This document shows, piece by piece, positions 6,632 to 7,142 of a DNA stretch of 7,142 bases; within the stretch, counting starts at the first letter, position 1; every line of letters begins with the position of its first letter. The notes under the pieces were generated by a model, which ran no database searches, was not told where the DNA came from, and was given only the letters and a program-made list of their open reading frames with translations. Origin of the DNA: Mageeibacillus sp. UBA5770 (lineage in GTDB: Bacteria; Bacillota_A; Clostridia; Saccharofermentanales; Saccharofermentanaceae). The translations under genes and the position numbers were made by a program. The DNA lies in assembly GCA_002418705.1 (NCBI GenBank), contig DIEQ01000133.1, positions 6,535-13,676 on the forward strand, in the 5' to 3' direction.

Positions 6632-7142
6632 ATGTCTGATCTTTATCAATCTTCTGATCAATCCATAACATCAGCATTATCATCCCCCGTTTCGAACAAG
6701 AGTCTGTTCCTGCATGTCTGCTGCGGGCCCTGCGCCGAGTGGCCTGTTACCTCGCTGATGGAAGAAGAATTTTCAATTACCTCGTTTTTTTATAATCCAA
6801 ATATACACCCGCGTTTTGAACAGGAGAGAAGGCGGGATAATGCAGCCAGACTCATGAATCTTCGCGGAATTCCTTTTATTGTAGACGACTCATACATGGA
6901 AGACGTCTGGCTGTCCAAAGCATGGGAAGGCGGTAACCGCTATCCTTCCCGCTGTGAAATGTGTTATAACATCCGCATGAAGCGAACAGCGCAGGAAGCT
7001 GCCGACCGGGGTTTTTCTGCTTTTTCAACGACCCTTCTGGTTAGTCCGTATCAGGATCATGAAGCCATTGTTGAGTCCGCCCAGCGTGCTGCGCTAGAGT
7101 CGGGAATTACTTTTGTCTATCGTGATTTCCGGCCGGGGTTCC
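6632..7142 (+). CDS. queH: Epoxyqueuosine reductase QueH (3' end missing)
   Basis: QueH (formerly DUF208) reduces epoxyqueuosine to queuosine in tRNA anticodons and replaces the unrelated, cobalamin-dependent QueG in many bacteria. The 170 visible residues contain the diagnostic iron-sulfur ligands: LHVCCGPCAEW (27-37, Cys30 and Cys31 plus Cys34) and SRCEMCYNIRMKRTA (106-120, Cys108 and Cys111). The core FYNPNIHPRFEQERRRD (53-69) and STTLLVSPYQDHE (132-144) is also present. The ATG at 6632 is preceded by AGGAGG (6617-6622) with a 9-nt spacer. About 24 residues before the LHVCC motif form a polar, Ser-rich extension; no later in-frame ATG precedes the Cys motif, so the extension seems genuine. 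It starts 19 nt after ruvB, making it the fourth gene of that operon. In other Bacillota, queuosine genes (queA, tgt) often follow ruvB, so such genes could lie beyond the window. The protein is cut off by the right edge. Confidence 0.93.
   Translation, partial: MSDLYQSSDQSITSALSSPVSNKSLFLHVCCGPCAEWPVTSLMEEEFSITSFFYNPNIHPRFEQERRRDNAARLMNLRGIPFIVDDSYMEDVWLSKAWEGGNRYPSRCEMCYNIRMKRTAQEAADRGFSAFSTTLLVSPYQDHEAIVESAQRAALESGITFVYRDFRPGF

Noticed and set aside
1..7142. Searched for CRISPR repeats, insertion-sequence ends, tRNA or rRNA genes, direct repeats and phage or defence genes
   Set aside because: None was seen. Nearly all the DNA is accounted for by conserved genes with short intergenic gaps, and there is no stretch of more than 300 bases without a gene.

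Overview
The window looks like chromosomal DNA from a low-to-moderate GC member of the Bacillota, most likely a clostridial lineage such as Lachnospiraceae. The reasons are purine-rich Shine-Dalgarno sequences (AAGGAG, GGAGG, AGGAGG), a pyrimidine nucleoside phosphorylase of the Bacillus type, a Gram-positive sortase-type sorting signal, a Bacillus-type LexA operator match, and a ruvC-ruvA-ruvB-queH gene order. The taxonomic placement is inference from these traits, not from a database match.

Layout. Positions 2-211 (+) hold the C-terminal end of a probable cell-wall-anchored surface protein, with a VPRTG motif, a hydrophobic segment and a basic tail. It converges on and overlaps by 22 bp a two-gene minus-strand unit: a DUF815-type AAA ATPase (1351-2688) followed 9 nt later by a Gfo/Idh/MocA-family NAD(P)-dependent oxidoreductase (190-1341). 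A probable terminator for the surface-protein gene lies inside the 3' coding end of the oxidoreductase gene. A 145-bp divergent intergenic region (2689-2833) separates the ATPase from pdp (2834-4171, +), encoding pyrimidine-nucleoside phosphorylase.

After an 89-bp gap containing a near-consensus promoter and a LexA-box-like sequence comes a plus-strand operon: ruvC (4261-4794), ruvA (4843-5454), ruvB (5464-6612) and the start of queH (6632 to the window end). RuvAB is the Holliday-junction branch-migration motor and RuvC the resolvase, so these three genes encode the complete late recombination-repair machine, and the operator match suggests SOS control. QueH catalyses the last step of queuosine synthesis on tRNA. 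It appears to share the transcript with ruvCAB without an evident functional link to recombination.

No mobile element, CRISPR array, tRNA or rRNA was seen. Most of the window is conserved housekeeping sequence, and I find no clear evidence of a previously undescribed system. The least understood part is the DUF815 ATPase/oxidoreductase pair. The most testable regulatory observation is the putative LexA operator in front of ruvC.
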